From contig NC_009437.1 in NCBI RefSeq assembly GCF_000016545.1, positions 2,816,501-2,880,500 on the forward strand: 64,000 bases of DNA, read 5' to 3'. The translations under genes were made by a program, and so were the position numbers. Numbering within the stretch: the first letter of the stretch is position 1; every line of letters begins with the position of its first letter. This document shows positions 44,675-53,652 of the stretch, piece after piece. Source of the stretch: Caldicellulosiruptor saccharolyticus DSM 8903 (GTDB lineage Bacteria; Bacillota; Thermoanaerobacteria; Caldicellulosiruptorales; Caldicellulosiruptoraceae). The notes under the pieces were generated by a model. It was not told where the DNA came from, made no database searches, and saw only the letters and a program-made list of their open reading frames with translations.

Positions 44675-46516
44675 TTAGATTTTATATACAAATGCAGGAA
44701 GTTCTAACGGAATTTTGATAACAACCCTTGTACCCTGTTTAAAATTGCTATGTATTTTAAAATCAACGGCATTGTTGTAATAGAGCATAAGCCTTTTGTA
44801 AACATTCTTAAGACCAATATTCTTTTCGTATGTATTATTGCTCAGGTTTTCATAAAGCTGAGAAAGTTTCTCTTCATCCATACCAATACCATTGTCTTCA
44901 ACCTTTATGATAAGATAAGCCTCTTCTTTTTTAACCTCTATTATAATCTCCCCATTCCCTTCTATCTCTTCAATACCATGAATGCACGCATTTTCAACCA
45001 GCGGTTGGATAGTCATCTTTGGTATTAAACAATTTCTCGCTACTTCATCCACATAAATTCGATATGCAAGTTTTTCTCCAAGCCTGTACTTTTGAATCTT
45101 TAAAAAGTCCTCTACAAAACCAATCTCTTCTTCTACGGTGGTGATGTCATTACCCCAGTAAATAAGTCTTCTGAGTGTTCTCGTGAGATACTTAATAATC
45201 TCAGCTGTCTCAAGCTCGTTTTTAAGTACTGACCTCATTCTTATCGAATCCAATGTGTTAAAAAGAAAATGAGGATTTATTTGACTCTGCAAAGCGTTTA
45301 ACTCTGCTTGTTTCTTTTCAATTTCTAAAGTCTTTCTTTGTATTTCAGAGAGCATCTCTTTTTCAATGAGTTCTTTTAACTTTATTGTCATATTGTTAAA
45401 TTCTTTTATCACATTCCCAATCTCATCATTTCCTTCTTTGCAATTGAGAATCTCAAAATTCTGCTTTCTGATTTTCTTAATGTGCCTTGTCAAAAGTTCC
45501 AATCTTGCTGACAATGACGAGGTAATCATCCTAATTAAAAGAGTTGCAAAAAGAAGACTCAAGACTGAAATAAAGAGTATATACTCAATTGCCCTATAGA
45601 TTTCTCTGAGCATATATGATTTTGAAAATACACCTACTAATTTCCAGCTAGATAGTAAATTGTAATCCAATTTTTCTTCAAATATATAGGAATCCTTAGA
45701 AACAAACTTTCTCTTGTCAAATTTTATAAAAGGCTTTGCAAATATAACACTGTTGTTACTACGTGCAGCTATAATTCTATTTGATTTATCAAGAAGATAA
45801 ATCTCACCACCGAATATTTCAAAATTTATAGAATTGAAGAAGCTGGATAAGTACATGTCAATTTTTGCTATTTTCAGATACTTGCTATTATTTCCTCTTG
45901 ATGTGCTTCTTCTTTCAAACTGGTTTAAATTTCTAAACAGCGACACATATCCCTCTTCTCCATTCACACCTTCATCCACAGTAGGTATCACTATGATCCC
46001 CTGCTGATTATCCATAACTAAACTGAACCATTCTTTTGCTTCTCCATCATTAAATTTCCTGTAACCATCGCTATCTACAATAGTTGGATTGTTAGTATAA
46101 ATGGTAACACGTGCTATATTGGAATATACATTTCTGCCCTGATAAATCCTATTCCTTAAATATCCTTCATAATTGGAATAAAAATCTTCTAAGCCTCTGT
46201 ATCCTATATCAAGCATATCATTTAACAACTCATCTGTATACAATGTATTAGAGTAAAGAATTGCTTCTTCAAGCACTTTTTTAATATTTGCATTCAAAAT
46301 ATTAAAGACACCTTTTATCTGATCAATCTTTTGTTGTTGAAGATTTTTCACAATAAACAATGTAAAAATAAAATGAGTAACAATTGTTGGAATTAACACG
46401 CACAGTATATAAACTAACAGTAATTTCTTTCTAACTGAGAGATTGTCAAGTCCTGCCAACAATCTTTCTCTCAATTTAGCTGAGAATTTACAAATCACCT
46501 TTGTCACCAAGTTCAT
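44675..46516 (-). CDS. YesM-type sensor histidine kinase
   Basis: 613 residues. Membrane spans at about 30-52 and 310-330 enclose an extracellular Cache-like sensor of 250 residues. A HAMP domain follows (330-385), then the His-kinase motif INPHFLFNTLDSIRM near 410 and an HATPase (VEDNGIGMDEEKL near 555). It should sense an extracellular xylan fragment, or its binding protein, and phosphorylate the adjacent YesN regulator 20 nt downstream. Confidence 0.92.
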   Translation of the reverse strand: MNLVTKVICKFSAKLRERLLAGLDNLSVRKKLLLVYILCVLIPTIVTHFIFTLFIVKNLQQQKIDQIKGVFNILNANIKKVLEEAILYSNTLYTDELLNDMLDIGYRGLEDFYSNYEGYLRNRIYQGRNVYSNIARVTIYTNNPTIVDSDGYRKFNDGEAKEWFSLVMDNQQGIIVIPTVDEGVNGEEGYVSLFRNLNQFERRSTSRGNNSKYLKIAKIDMYLSSFFNSINFEIFGGEIYLLDKSNRIIAARSNNSVIFAKPFIKFDKRKFVSKDSYIFEEKLDYNLLSSWKLVGVFSKSYMLREIYRAIEYILFISVLSLLFATLLIRMITSSLSARLELLTRHIKKIRKQNFEILNCKEGNDEIGNVIKEFNNMTIKLKELIEKEMLSEIQRKTLEIEKKQAELNALQSQINPHFLFNTLDSIRMRSVLKNELETAEIIKYLTRTLRRLIYWGNDITTVEEEIGFVEDFLKIQKYRLGEKLAYRIYVDEVARNCLIPKMTIQPLVENACIHGIEEIEGNGEIIIEVKKEEAYLIIKVEDNGIGMDEEKLSQLYENLSNNTYEKNIGLKNVYKRLMLYYNNAVDFKIHSNFKQGTRVVIKIPLELPAFVYKI

Positions 46517-46569
46517 CTTGGATATCCTTTGATTTTAATTATAGCATATCTATTAACATAGGTAAATTA

Positions 46570-46597
46570 AAAAGTGGGCTTTTTAACACCCACTTTT
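46570..46597 (-). terminator. Rho-independent terminator after the ABC permeases
   Basis: AAAAGTGGG pairs with CCCACTTTT over 9 bp. It lies about 65 nt beyond the second permease stop on the minus strand and separates the transporter from the sensor kinase. Confidence 0.75.
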
Positions 46598-46660
46598 ATT
46601 TATTTCTATGAAGTTAAACAATACAATTTGCCAAAAAATTCGACAAATTCCGCTCTCCCT

Positions 46661-47560
46661 CTATTCTCCTTTAACACTCCCAAGAGTGAGCCCCTTGACA
46701 AAATATTTTTGTAAAAATGGATATACAATTATAATTGGCACTGTCGCAACAATTGTCATACTTGCTCTTACTGAAGTAGGCGTTACTTGCTGGGTTTCTG
46801 CCAATGCGCCCATCTGGTAGTCAGGGTTTCTTCCAACCTGCATACTTACAGATGCTAAAATCTTTTGTAGCTCATACTGCAAAGTACTGAGGTCAGGTCT
46901 CTGGGAGTTAAAAATATACACGTCAAACCATGAATTCCAGTGCCCAACACCTATAAAAAGTGCGATTGTTGCCACTGCTGGTAGTGTAAGAGGGAAGATT
47001 ATCTGCCACAGTATCCTAAATTCGCTTGCACCATCAATTTTGGCTGACTCTATAAGACTTGTAGGGAGAGATTCAATGTAACTTCTCACAACTACCACGT
47101 TGAACATTCCTAAAAGAGCAGGAATAATATACACCCAGAATGTATTTAAAAGATGTAAACTTCTATATAGTAAATATTGTGGTATTAATCCTGCTCCAAA
47201 GTACATTGTTAAAACCATTATAGCAGAAAAAGGTCTTCTTAAGACAAAATCTTTTCTTGAAAGAGGATATGCAACAAACATTGTGCATATGATTCCAAGA
47301 ACAGTTCCTAAGACTGTTCTTGCTACTGATACAAGAGTTGCATTATATATCTGTGGATTGCTTACGATAATCTCATAATTTTTTAAGGTCCATTTTCTAG
47401 GCCAAATATATATCCCGCCTCTTACTGTATCAAGAGCATCATTAAAGGATACTGCAAGAACATTTATAAAGGGATACAACGTTACAATACCAACAAATAT
47501 CAAACTTATATGAACTACCAAGTCAACTATAATGTCTTCGGCTGTCTTTTTTCTAAGCAT
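46661..47560 (-). CDS. Sugar ABC transporter permease, LplC/YtcP type
   Basis: 299 residues with six membrane helices. The EAA loop is visible as ESAKIDGASEFRILWQIIFPL near 185, ending in the P-L-T-L-P pattern. The C-terminus KYFVKGLTLGSVKG is typical of the family. With the adjacent LplB-type permease it forms the channel for oligosaccharide import. No ATPase gene is nearby; such systems usually share an MsmK-like ATPase encoded elsewhere. Confidence 0.93.
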   Translation of the reverse strand: MLRKKTAEDIIVDLVVHISLIFVGIVTLYPFINVLAVSFNDALDTVRGGIYIWPRKWTLKNYEIIVSNPQIYNATLVSVARTVLGTVLGIICTMFVAYPLSRKDFVLRRPFSAIMVLTMYFGAGLIPQYLLYRSLHLLNTFWVYIIPALLGMFNVVVVRSYIESLPTSLIESAKIDGASEFRILWQIIFPLTLPAVATIALFIGVGHWNSWFDVYIFNSQRPDLSTLQYELQKILASVSMQVGRNPDYQMGALAETQQVTPTSVRASMTIVATVPIIIVYPFLQKYFVKGLTLGSVKGE

Positions 47561-47598
47561 TTAACATATACCCCCTATTTTATCCTCTAATAGATATT

Positions 47599-48543
47599 TT
47601 ACATAACAGTTGAAGCATTTAATTTTTGAGCAATCTTATTAGCAAATAATACAAGGAAAATACTTACAACACTTTTGAACATACCAGCAGCTGTTGCATA
47701 CGAATATCTGTACATGGTAATACCGTAATCAAGAACATATGTATCAAGAATTTGGGCATAGTCTTGAACAAGAGGATTTCTTAATAAAAGCACCTGTTCA
47801 AATCCTGCGTTCAAAAGCCAACCAACATTTAATATCAAAAGCATACTAATTGTTGGTGCAATCCCTGGCAAAGTTACATATCTTATCTTTTGAAGCCTTC
47901 CACAACCATCAACACTTGCAGCATCATAAAGTTCAGGGTCAATACTCGTTATTGCAGCTAAATATACAATAGCATTCCATCCTGTTTCTTTCCACACACT
48001 GGATAGTGCTAATATCCACCAAAAATAATGCCCTTCACCCATCCATACAATTGGTTGTTTGATAATTTTTAGAGACATCAAAATCTGGTTAACAATACCC
48101 GACTCTGGTGCAAGCGCACTTATAACAATACTTGCAGCAACAACCCACGACACAAAGTGGGGAAGATAGGAAATGGTCTGAATAGTTCGCTTAAATAACA
48201 TATTCTTTACTTCATTTAACATCAATGCAAGTAAAATTGCCGCAGCAAAAGAGGTCACAAGTTTTAAAAAACTTATAACAATTGTGTTTCTCATAGCAAG
48301 CCAAAATCCTGAGTCACTAAACAAATCTTTAAACTGTTGAAAGCCAACCCACTCAGAGCCCCATACACCTTCATAAGGCCTATATTCTTTAAAAGCAATT
48401 ATCCACCACCATAGTGGAATATAGTGAAAAAGAATAACGTACAGCACAAAAGGAAATATCATAAAAACTAACTCTTTTTGCTCTTTTACTCTTTGCCAAA
48501 AAGTTTTTTTAGAAGAGTAATAAATTGCTGATTCCAATGTCAC
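47599..48543 (-). CDS. Sugar ABC transporter permease, LplB/YteP type
   Basis: 314 residues with six membrane helices and the EAA-type loop DAASVDGCGRLQKIRYVTLPG near 215. It begins with a basic cytoplasmic tail (KKTFWQRVKEQKEL). It is co-transcribed with the LplC-type permease, 38 nt downstream, and with the binding protein upstream. Oligosaccharides of glucuronoxylan are the likely cargo from context. Confidence 0.93.
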   Translation of the reverse strand: MTLESAIYYSSKKTFWQRVKEQKELVFMIFPFVLYVILFHYIPLWWWIIAFKEYRPYEGVWGSEWVGFQQFKDLFSDSGFWLAMRNTIVISFLKLVTSFAAAILLALMLNEVKNMLFKRTIQTISYLPHFVSWVVAASIVISALAPESGIVNQILMSLKIIKQPIVWMGEGHYFWWILALSSVWKETGWNAIVYLAAITSIDPELYDAASVDGCGRLQKIRYVTLPGIAPTISMLLILNVGWLLNAGFEQVLLLRNPLVQDYAQILDTYVLDYGITMYRYSYATAAGMFKSVVSIFLVLFANKIAQKLNASTVM

Positions 48544-48613
48544 TGACCTCCTTCTTAAACATTCATCAATTATACTACTGTATATTTTTAGAAATTCTTA
48601 AAAAGTTTTTAAA

Positions 48614-48645
48614 GAAGGGAAGAGGATGTTTTGCCTCTCCCCTTC
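48614..48645 (-). terminator. Hairpin after the first solute-binding protein
   Basis: GAAGGGGAGAGG pairs with CCTCTTCCCTTC (one G-T pair) around an 8-nt loop on the minus strand, followed by TTTAAAAAC. The weak T-run suggests partial termination, giving more binding protein than permease. Confidence 0.6.
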
Positions 48646-48668
48646 CTTAATTATCTATATCTTATCCG

Positions 48669-50345
48669 CTATTTAATCTTAATTCCGTACCAATCTTCCA
48701 TACGTTTTCTTAGTTCTAGTGTATAGAAATCTGCTATAACTTTGCTATTTATTTTTTGCCTTACTTCGGTTTTATACTTATTCCATACTTCATCATATTT
48801 GCCCTTTGGTGCCATAATAAGCAGTGGAATGTACTTTCTTGCTAAATCATTAGCAATATTTAAAGGAACCTGGATTTCTTTTTGTTTTTCTGGTGGAACA
48901 TTAATCTCCCAAGCATAACCCCACTTTGGAGATTCAGGTTCATCTGCAAATGGTGGTTCTACAAATGTTTTTGCTTTATAAGCATCAAGTACTTGTTTTT
49001 GTGCAGGTGCCCATTGCATGTATGCAATATCTGGATCAAGATCAGGTTTTACATAGTTACCATCTGGAAGTTTTAATTGCCATCTTGGATAAATATTCCA
49101 GTAACCAAGACCTTCTTGTTTCTGATATACAGGATCTCTTGCCTTGTCTATCATAGCTTGAGTTCTGTACATCTTGCCTTTCTTGTCAACAAGGTAGTCT
49201 CTCCCCTTGATTCCCCAGAACATGAGTTTTTGAACATCAGGATTTAACAATGAGTCTAAAAACTTAAATGCTGTAACTGGGTCTTTACACTTTTTAGTTA
49301 TACTTACTCCATCACGCGTGCCAATTGACTGTAACATAACATACCTAGACTTTCTAACACCTTTGAAAACTATCCCAAATGGAACCAATATTCTATCGTC
49401 TTCTCCATTCTTTCTCAGTGTATTAAATGCATTAGTGAAATGCCATGACCTTCCCCATGAAGTTACTACTCTACCCTGAGCTATCTTTGCTTGCCATTGG
49501 TCATATGTTTGGACAAATGCTTCTTTATCAAACAATCCTTCATTCCACAGCTGATTTAATGCTCTGTATGCTTTGTACATCCCCATACCTGCCGGGTCAT
49601 AAGATGCCGTATAAGTTTTTGGATCAAACTGAACAGTGTCTGCAATCAGCCCATTTAACCCTGTTGCCGGGTCTTGAATGACGTAAAATCTTGAACCTTC
49701 TGTAATTGCAGACATCCCTATAACAGGCATACCTTTGTATTTTGGATACTTCTTAACATAAGCTCTGAGCATTGGAACCAAATCTTCCCAATATTTAAGT
49801 CTTGGCCATTTATTTTTCTTTAGCATATCAATCATTACATATAAACCTTCACCCATTGAGCTTGGAGATACTTCTCCTCTTGAGTAGCTCAAGAAATAAA
49901 TATGACCGTCCGCCTGACGCAGTTTCTTTAAGTCAGCCTCTGAATATGCCTTCTTTGTCCATGTTCCATATTTTTGTATATATCCTTCTAGTGGTACTAA
50001 GACTTTGTTCTGAATAAACTGTTTGTGCTCACCACTACCATATACAAGATCTGGCAAGTCACCTGATGCAAGCATTAGCGATACCTTTGTTGCCTGGTCC
50101 ATACCAACAAAGTGTTCAATTTTGAGTCTTACACCCGTCTTTTTAGTAATCTCCTGTCCTATTGCGGTGCTGAAAATATCCGGATGGTATTGCACTGTTG
50201 CATCAGCACTAAACATTGTGAAAGTTACAACTTTTTTAGATGCAGCTTCTGCATTTTTTGTTCCAATAGGAACAAAGCTGCCAGCAACTGTTGCAAAGAT
50301 GAAGATTAAAGCTATTATCAAAGCACTTTTCTTTTTAAAGCTCAC
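48669..50345 (-). CDS. Extracellular oligosaccharide-binding protein, LplA-like (copy 1)
   Basis: 558 residues with a GTG start after AAGGAGGT. A Sec signal (about 1-34, ending NAEAA) has no lipobox cysteine, so membrane anchoring is not obvious. The mature part is a type 1 binding-protein fold with FTMFSADATVQYHPDIFSTA near the N-terminus. It is closely similar to the 51674-53344 protein, sharing KKCKDPVTAFKFLDSL and KVLDAYKAKTF blocks (V/L at one place). It is the receptor next to the permease pair. Confidence 0.9.
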   Translation of the reverse strand: MSFKKKSALIIALIFIFATVAGSFVPIGTKNAEAASKKVVTFTMFSADATVQYHPDIFSTAIGQEITKKTGVRLKIEHFVGMDQATKVSLMLASGDLPDLVYGSGEHKQFIQNKVLVPLEGYIQKYGTWTKKAYSEADLKKLRQADGHIYFLSYSRGEVSPSSMGEGLYVMIDMLKKNKWPRLKYWEDLVPMLRAYVKKYPKYKGMPVIGMSAITEGSRFYVIQDPATGLNGLIADTVQFDPKTYTASYDPAGMGMYKAYRALNQLWNEGLFDKEAFVQTYDQWQAKIAQGRVVTSWGRSWHFTNAFNTLRKNGEDDRILVPFGIVFKGVRKSRYVMLQSIGTRDGVSITKKCKDPVTAFKFLDSLLNPDVQKLMFWGIKGRDYLVDKKGKMYRTQAMIDKARDPVYQKQEGLGYWNIYPRWQLKLPDGNYVKPDLDPDIAYMQWAPAQKQVLDAYKAKTFVEPPFADEPESPKWGYAWEINVPPEKQKEIQVPLNIANDLARKYIPLLIMAPKGKYDEVWNKYKTEVRQKINSKVIADFYTLELRKRMEDWYGIKIK

Positions 50346-50431
50346 TTTAAGAATACCTCCTTCTATTAATATCTGAGGATTATTTTTAACATCCTCTATT
50401 GTTCATTTTACATAGTATTTATTTAAAAACA

Positions 50432-50463
50432 ACCCTTAAAATCTAACATATTTACCCCATAAA
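50432..50463 (-). promoter_or_regulatory. Shared upstream motif, possible operator (copy 1)
   Basis: TTTACCCCATAAA at 50451-50463 (TTTATGGGGTAAA on the coding strand) is followed about two helical turns downstream by AGGGT. The same pair precedes the other binding-protein gene. It may be a YesN-regulator site with two half-sites. Confidence 0.5.
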
Positions 50464-50479
50464 ATTGATATATAGAAGT

Positions 50480-51565
50480 TTACAATCTACCATATTCTTG
50501 CACAGCCCACATATAAATTCTAATATTTTCTAATGGTGTGCCTGAAGCAACAGAACCAGCAGGAGTTTCAACAAAATTACCATCTGCTTTTAAAACATTC
50601 ATATCTCTTTTTACAATTTCAATTATCTCTTCTTTTGTACCATTTCTAAGAACAAAAGGTGGCATTTGGCCATAGATTAGTGCATTTGGCATAAGTTTTC
50701 TTATCGTAGCAGGATGAATTTCTGGTCCAAAGTTCACTGCATTTACTCCCAAACCATTCAAAATAGGAATTATATGCTGCATGTTGCTGTCTGAGTGCTG
50801 ATATCTTGTGTCAGTTTTGTTTGGAGCAAATTCTTTAAATAATTTCTCCATTATAGGCGCGCAATATCTTTCATAAAGCTTGGGTGAAAACAAAAAACAG
50901 TTGTCATCATTAATTGATATTCCATTGTATTCAATATTACAATAACTTCTTAAAAGCCTTATGTACTCAACAAGTTTTGTTCCCAAAATTTTAAAAAACT
51001 CATCCATAAGCTCAGGTTCATCCATTAGCAAAATGCAAAGGTTAGTTGTACCCAATAAACTTGTGGCAATTGTTGCTGGTCCTCTTATCATAGAGCCCCA
51101 TCTTAGTTTTTTGCCAGTTTGGAGTTCATAGTTATTTTTAGCTTCTATAAGCTCAGCACTTACCACATTTTTTATTTCAACCTTTTCAAGCTTTCTAATT
51201 AAGTCCTTTACCTCATCCACAGAGTCAATTGCAGGTTCAAGCCAAGGTGTACCTCCTTCAGAGATAACAACCTTTGAGCCCATAACAACCTCAAATCTTG
51301 CCGGCTCAGGTGGATCTAATTCTTCTTCTGAATAAAACCTTCTTCCAAGCTCTTTTTCTAATATATCATTTGCCTTTTTGTGAATCTCCGATCTAACAGC
51401 TTTGTCGGTGTAGTACTTGACAGTAGAAAATGGACCAACAAGCTCAAATAAGAAGTGGTCATCAAGCCAAAAATGAATTGGAATGCGTGTTTTTTTGTCA
51501 AAGTTTTGTCTGCAGTACTCATTTTCCTCCCAGAATGCCTTTAAATCAATTTTTATTTCATTCAT
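50480..51565 (-). CDS. Uroporphyrinogen decarboxylase-like protein (URO-D/methyltransferase superfamily)
   Basis: 361 residues from the ATG at 51565, with AAAGGAAGTG upstream. The fold-level signs are a TIM barrel with RGPATIATSLLG and a C-terminal YQHSDSNMQHIIPILNGLGVN block, matching URO-D-like proteins. True HemE would carry a different N-terminus, and corrinoid methyltransferases of the superfamily use His-x-Cys, here His-Ser-Asp. It lies between two sugar-binding proteins, so heme synthesis is unlikely. Demethylation of 4-O-methylglucuronate is possible but unproven. Confidence 0.75.
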   Translation of the reverse strand: MNEIKIDLKAFWEENEYCRQNFDKKTRIPIHFWLDDHFLFELVGPFSTVKYYTDKAVRSEIHKKANDILEKELGRRFYSEEELDPPEPARFEVVMGSKVVISEGGTPWLEPAIDSVDEVKDLIRKLEKVEIKNVVSAELIEAKNNYELQTGKKLRWGSMIRGPATIATSLLGTTNLCILLMDEPELMDEFFKILGTKLVEYIRLLRSYCNIEYNGISINDDNCFLFSPKLYERYCAPIMEKLFKEFAPNKTDTRYQHSDSNMQHIIPILNGLGVNAVNFGPEIHPATIRKLMPNALIYGQMPPFVLRNGTKEEIIEIVKRDMNVLKADGNFVETPAGSVASGTPLENIRIYMWAVQEYGRL

Positions 51566-51620
51566 CAGCTTCAACACTTCCTTTCTCAAAAAAAAATCAA
51601 TTATCTTTCATTATTAAAAA

Positions 51621-51654
51621 TTATAGGGAAGACCCTAAAAGGCCTTCCCTATAA
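51621..51654 (-). terminator. Terminator after the second solute-binding protein
   Basis: TTATAGGGAAG pairs perfectly with CTTCCCTATAA over 11 bp. It lies 20 nt beyond the stop of the 51674-53344 gene on the minus strand. Confidence 0.7.
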
Positions 51655-51673
51655 ATATATCACTTTTAAATCT

Positions 51674-53344
51674 TTAATTCCAATTCTTTACTCTCCATTG
51701 AATCATTTCAGTCTTAAATTTCTCATATACCTTATAGTTTGTCTTTTCAAAAGCTTTAACATACTCTTTCCAAATTCTCTCAAAGTCACTATCACTCTTT
51801 GCCATTACAAGTTGTGGAAGATACTTTCTCTGTACTTCGCTCATCTTTTGAGTTGCTATAGTTACATCAGTTCTATCAGCAGGGATGTTAATCTCCCATG
51901 CAAAACCGTATGGGGTTTCAAGTGGTGGGTCTGTAAATGGCGGCTGCATGAAGGTCTTTGCTTTATAAGCATCAAGTACTTTCTTCTCAGCTGGTGAGAA
52001 ATTCTTGTATACATAGTCTGGGTCAAATCCTGGCTCTCTGTAGTTTCCATCTTGCAACTTCAAATATGCATGTGGGAATACCCACCAGTAACCAAGGCTC
52101 TGTTTTTTACGATATACGGGATCTTCTCTTTGTTTCTTCTGTTTGTCTGTCAAATACATTTTTCCATTCTTATCTACACTATAATCAACACCTTTGATTC
52201 CCCAATACATTAGCTTTTGTGCTTCTAAAGAACATAGCGTGTCCAGGAACTTAAATGCTGTAAGTGGATCTTTACATTTCTTGGTAATACTGATTCCATC
52301 TCGAGCTCCTATTGGTTGAATCATAAGATATCTTGCTCTTTGCACACCTTTGTAAACAACAGGGAATGAAATGTGCATTCTGTTGTATTTCTTTGCATTT
52401 TTGAGTGATGCTTCTGCATCATATCCAAATTGCCACCATTGATCATAAAATCCTACCACTCTTCCTTGTGCAATCTTTGAAAGATATGTGTCATAGTTCT
52501 GAACAAATACTTCTTTGTCAATTAACCCTTCTTTCCATAACTTGTTCAAATCCTTGTAATATCGCTTTGAACCTTCCATAGTTGCATATACCTTTGCTTG
52601 GTAAGTTTTTGGATCAACAATGACATCGCCATCGTTTTGATAACCCATTAGATATGATGGTGGATTTGTAAGAGTAAAGAATCTCCAGCTTTCTGTAATA
52701 AATGTAAATCCAATTGTAGGTTTGCCTTCAATTTTTGGATTTTTCTTTACATAATCTCTTATAAGCTGTAGATAATCTTCCCAATATCTTACTTTTGGCC
52801 ACTTTGCCTTTTCAAGCAAGTCAATTGGGAGCCAAAAACCATCTGGTTTTAAATCTGGTGTAATTTCATTTCTGTAGGGAGACAAGAAATAGATGTGTCC
52901 GTCTTTTTGTCTGAGTCTTTTGAGGTCTTTTGCGCTATAGATTTGTTTGCAATATTTTCCGTACTTTTGAATGTAGTTGTCCAAAGGAACCAAAACACCT
53001 GCTTCAATTAATTTTCCATGCTCTTGATGTCCATGAATTAAATCTGGCAAATCGCCTGATGCAAGCATAAGTCCTATTTTTGTCGCCTCATCCTGCCCTG
53101 CTAAGTACTCAATTTTAAGTCTTACACCAGTAAGCTTTGTCAACTCCTTACCTATTGGTGTGCTAAACAAATCGGGATGTGGGTCTGCATTAGAGTCGCC
53201 ATAGAAAAATGTCAATACTTTTACTTTCTGACTGCTTGAAGCCGCTTTCACAGTATTAGATGTAGAAGTACCAACCAAAAGTACATTTGAAAGAATAAAT
53301 ACCATACAAATAAGCGTTGCAACAACCTTCAATCTTTTTGTCAT
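51674..53344 (-). CDS. Extracellular oligosaccharide-binding protein, LplA-like (copy 2)
   Basis: 556 residues with a signal peptide ending around VKAASSS and no lipobox Cys. It matches copy 1 along its length (for example PDLFSTPIGKELTKLTGVRLK against PDIFSTAIGQEITKKTGVRLK). It heads the whole leftward locus. It may bind a different oligosaccharide and use the same permeases, since only one pair is present. Confidence 0.9.
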   Translation of the reverse strand: MTKRLKVVATLICMVFILSNVLLVGTSTSNTVKAASSSQKVKVLTFFYGDSNADPHPDLFSTPIGKELTKLTGVRLKIEYLAGQDEATKIGLMLASGDLPDLIHGHQEHGKLIEAGVLVPLDNYIQKYGKYCKQIYSAKDLKRLRQKDGHIYFLSPYRNEITPDLKPDGFWLPIDLLEKAKWPKVRYWEDYLQLIRDYVKKNPKIEGKPTIGFTFITESWRFFTLTNPPSYLMGYQNDGDVIVDPKTYQAKVYATMEGSKRYYKDLNKLWKEGLIDKEVFVQNYDTYLSKIAQGRVVGFYDQWWQFGYDAEASLKNAKKYNRMHISFPVVYKGVQRARYLMIQPIGARDGISITKKCKDPLTAFKFLDTLCSLEAQKLMYWGIKGVDYSVDKNGKMYLTDKQKKQREDPVYRKKQSLGYWWVFPHAYLKLQDGNYREPGFDPDYVYKNFSPAEKKVLDAYKAKTFMQPPFTDPPLETPYGFAWEINIPADRTDVTIATQKMSEVQRKYLPQLVMAKSDSDFERIWKEYVKAFEKTNYKVYEKFKTEMIQWRVKNWN

Positions 53345-53451
53345 TCAAACTCCTCCCCTTTATAGATTTTTTTGATACATACCACACCAGCACTAAAAGA
53401 AAATCCTCTAATCATTACATGTAAATTATAACTATAAAATTAAAACTTGTG

Positions 53452-53484
53452 ACCCTAAAAAATTTAATAATTTTACCCCATAAA
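53452..53484 (-). promoter_or_regulatory. Shared upstream motif, possible operator (copy 2)
   Basis: TTTACCCCATAAA at 53472-53484 and ACCCT at 53452-53456 repeat the arrangement at 50432-50463. It lies in the divergent gap between the binding protein and hisC; I see no other feature in that 300-bp gap. Confidence 0.5.
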
Positions 53485-53652
53485 CTTGACTTGTTTTTAA
53501 ACTATAATCTCAGTATTTTTATAGCTCATTGCTAAAGCAATTTAAACTAATTAAATTCTACATCTTTCACTTTCTACTCTCTTCTCTTGACAACCCCAAA
53601 GGTTGATAATAAAATTAATGAAAATAACTTTAACAAAAGGGGATGTGGTAGA

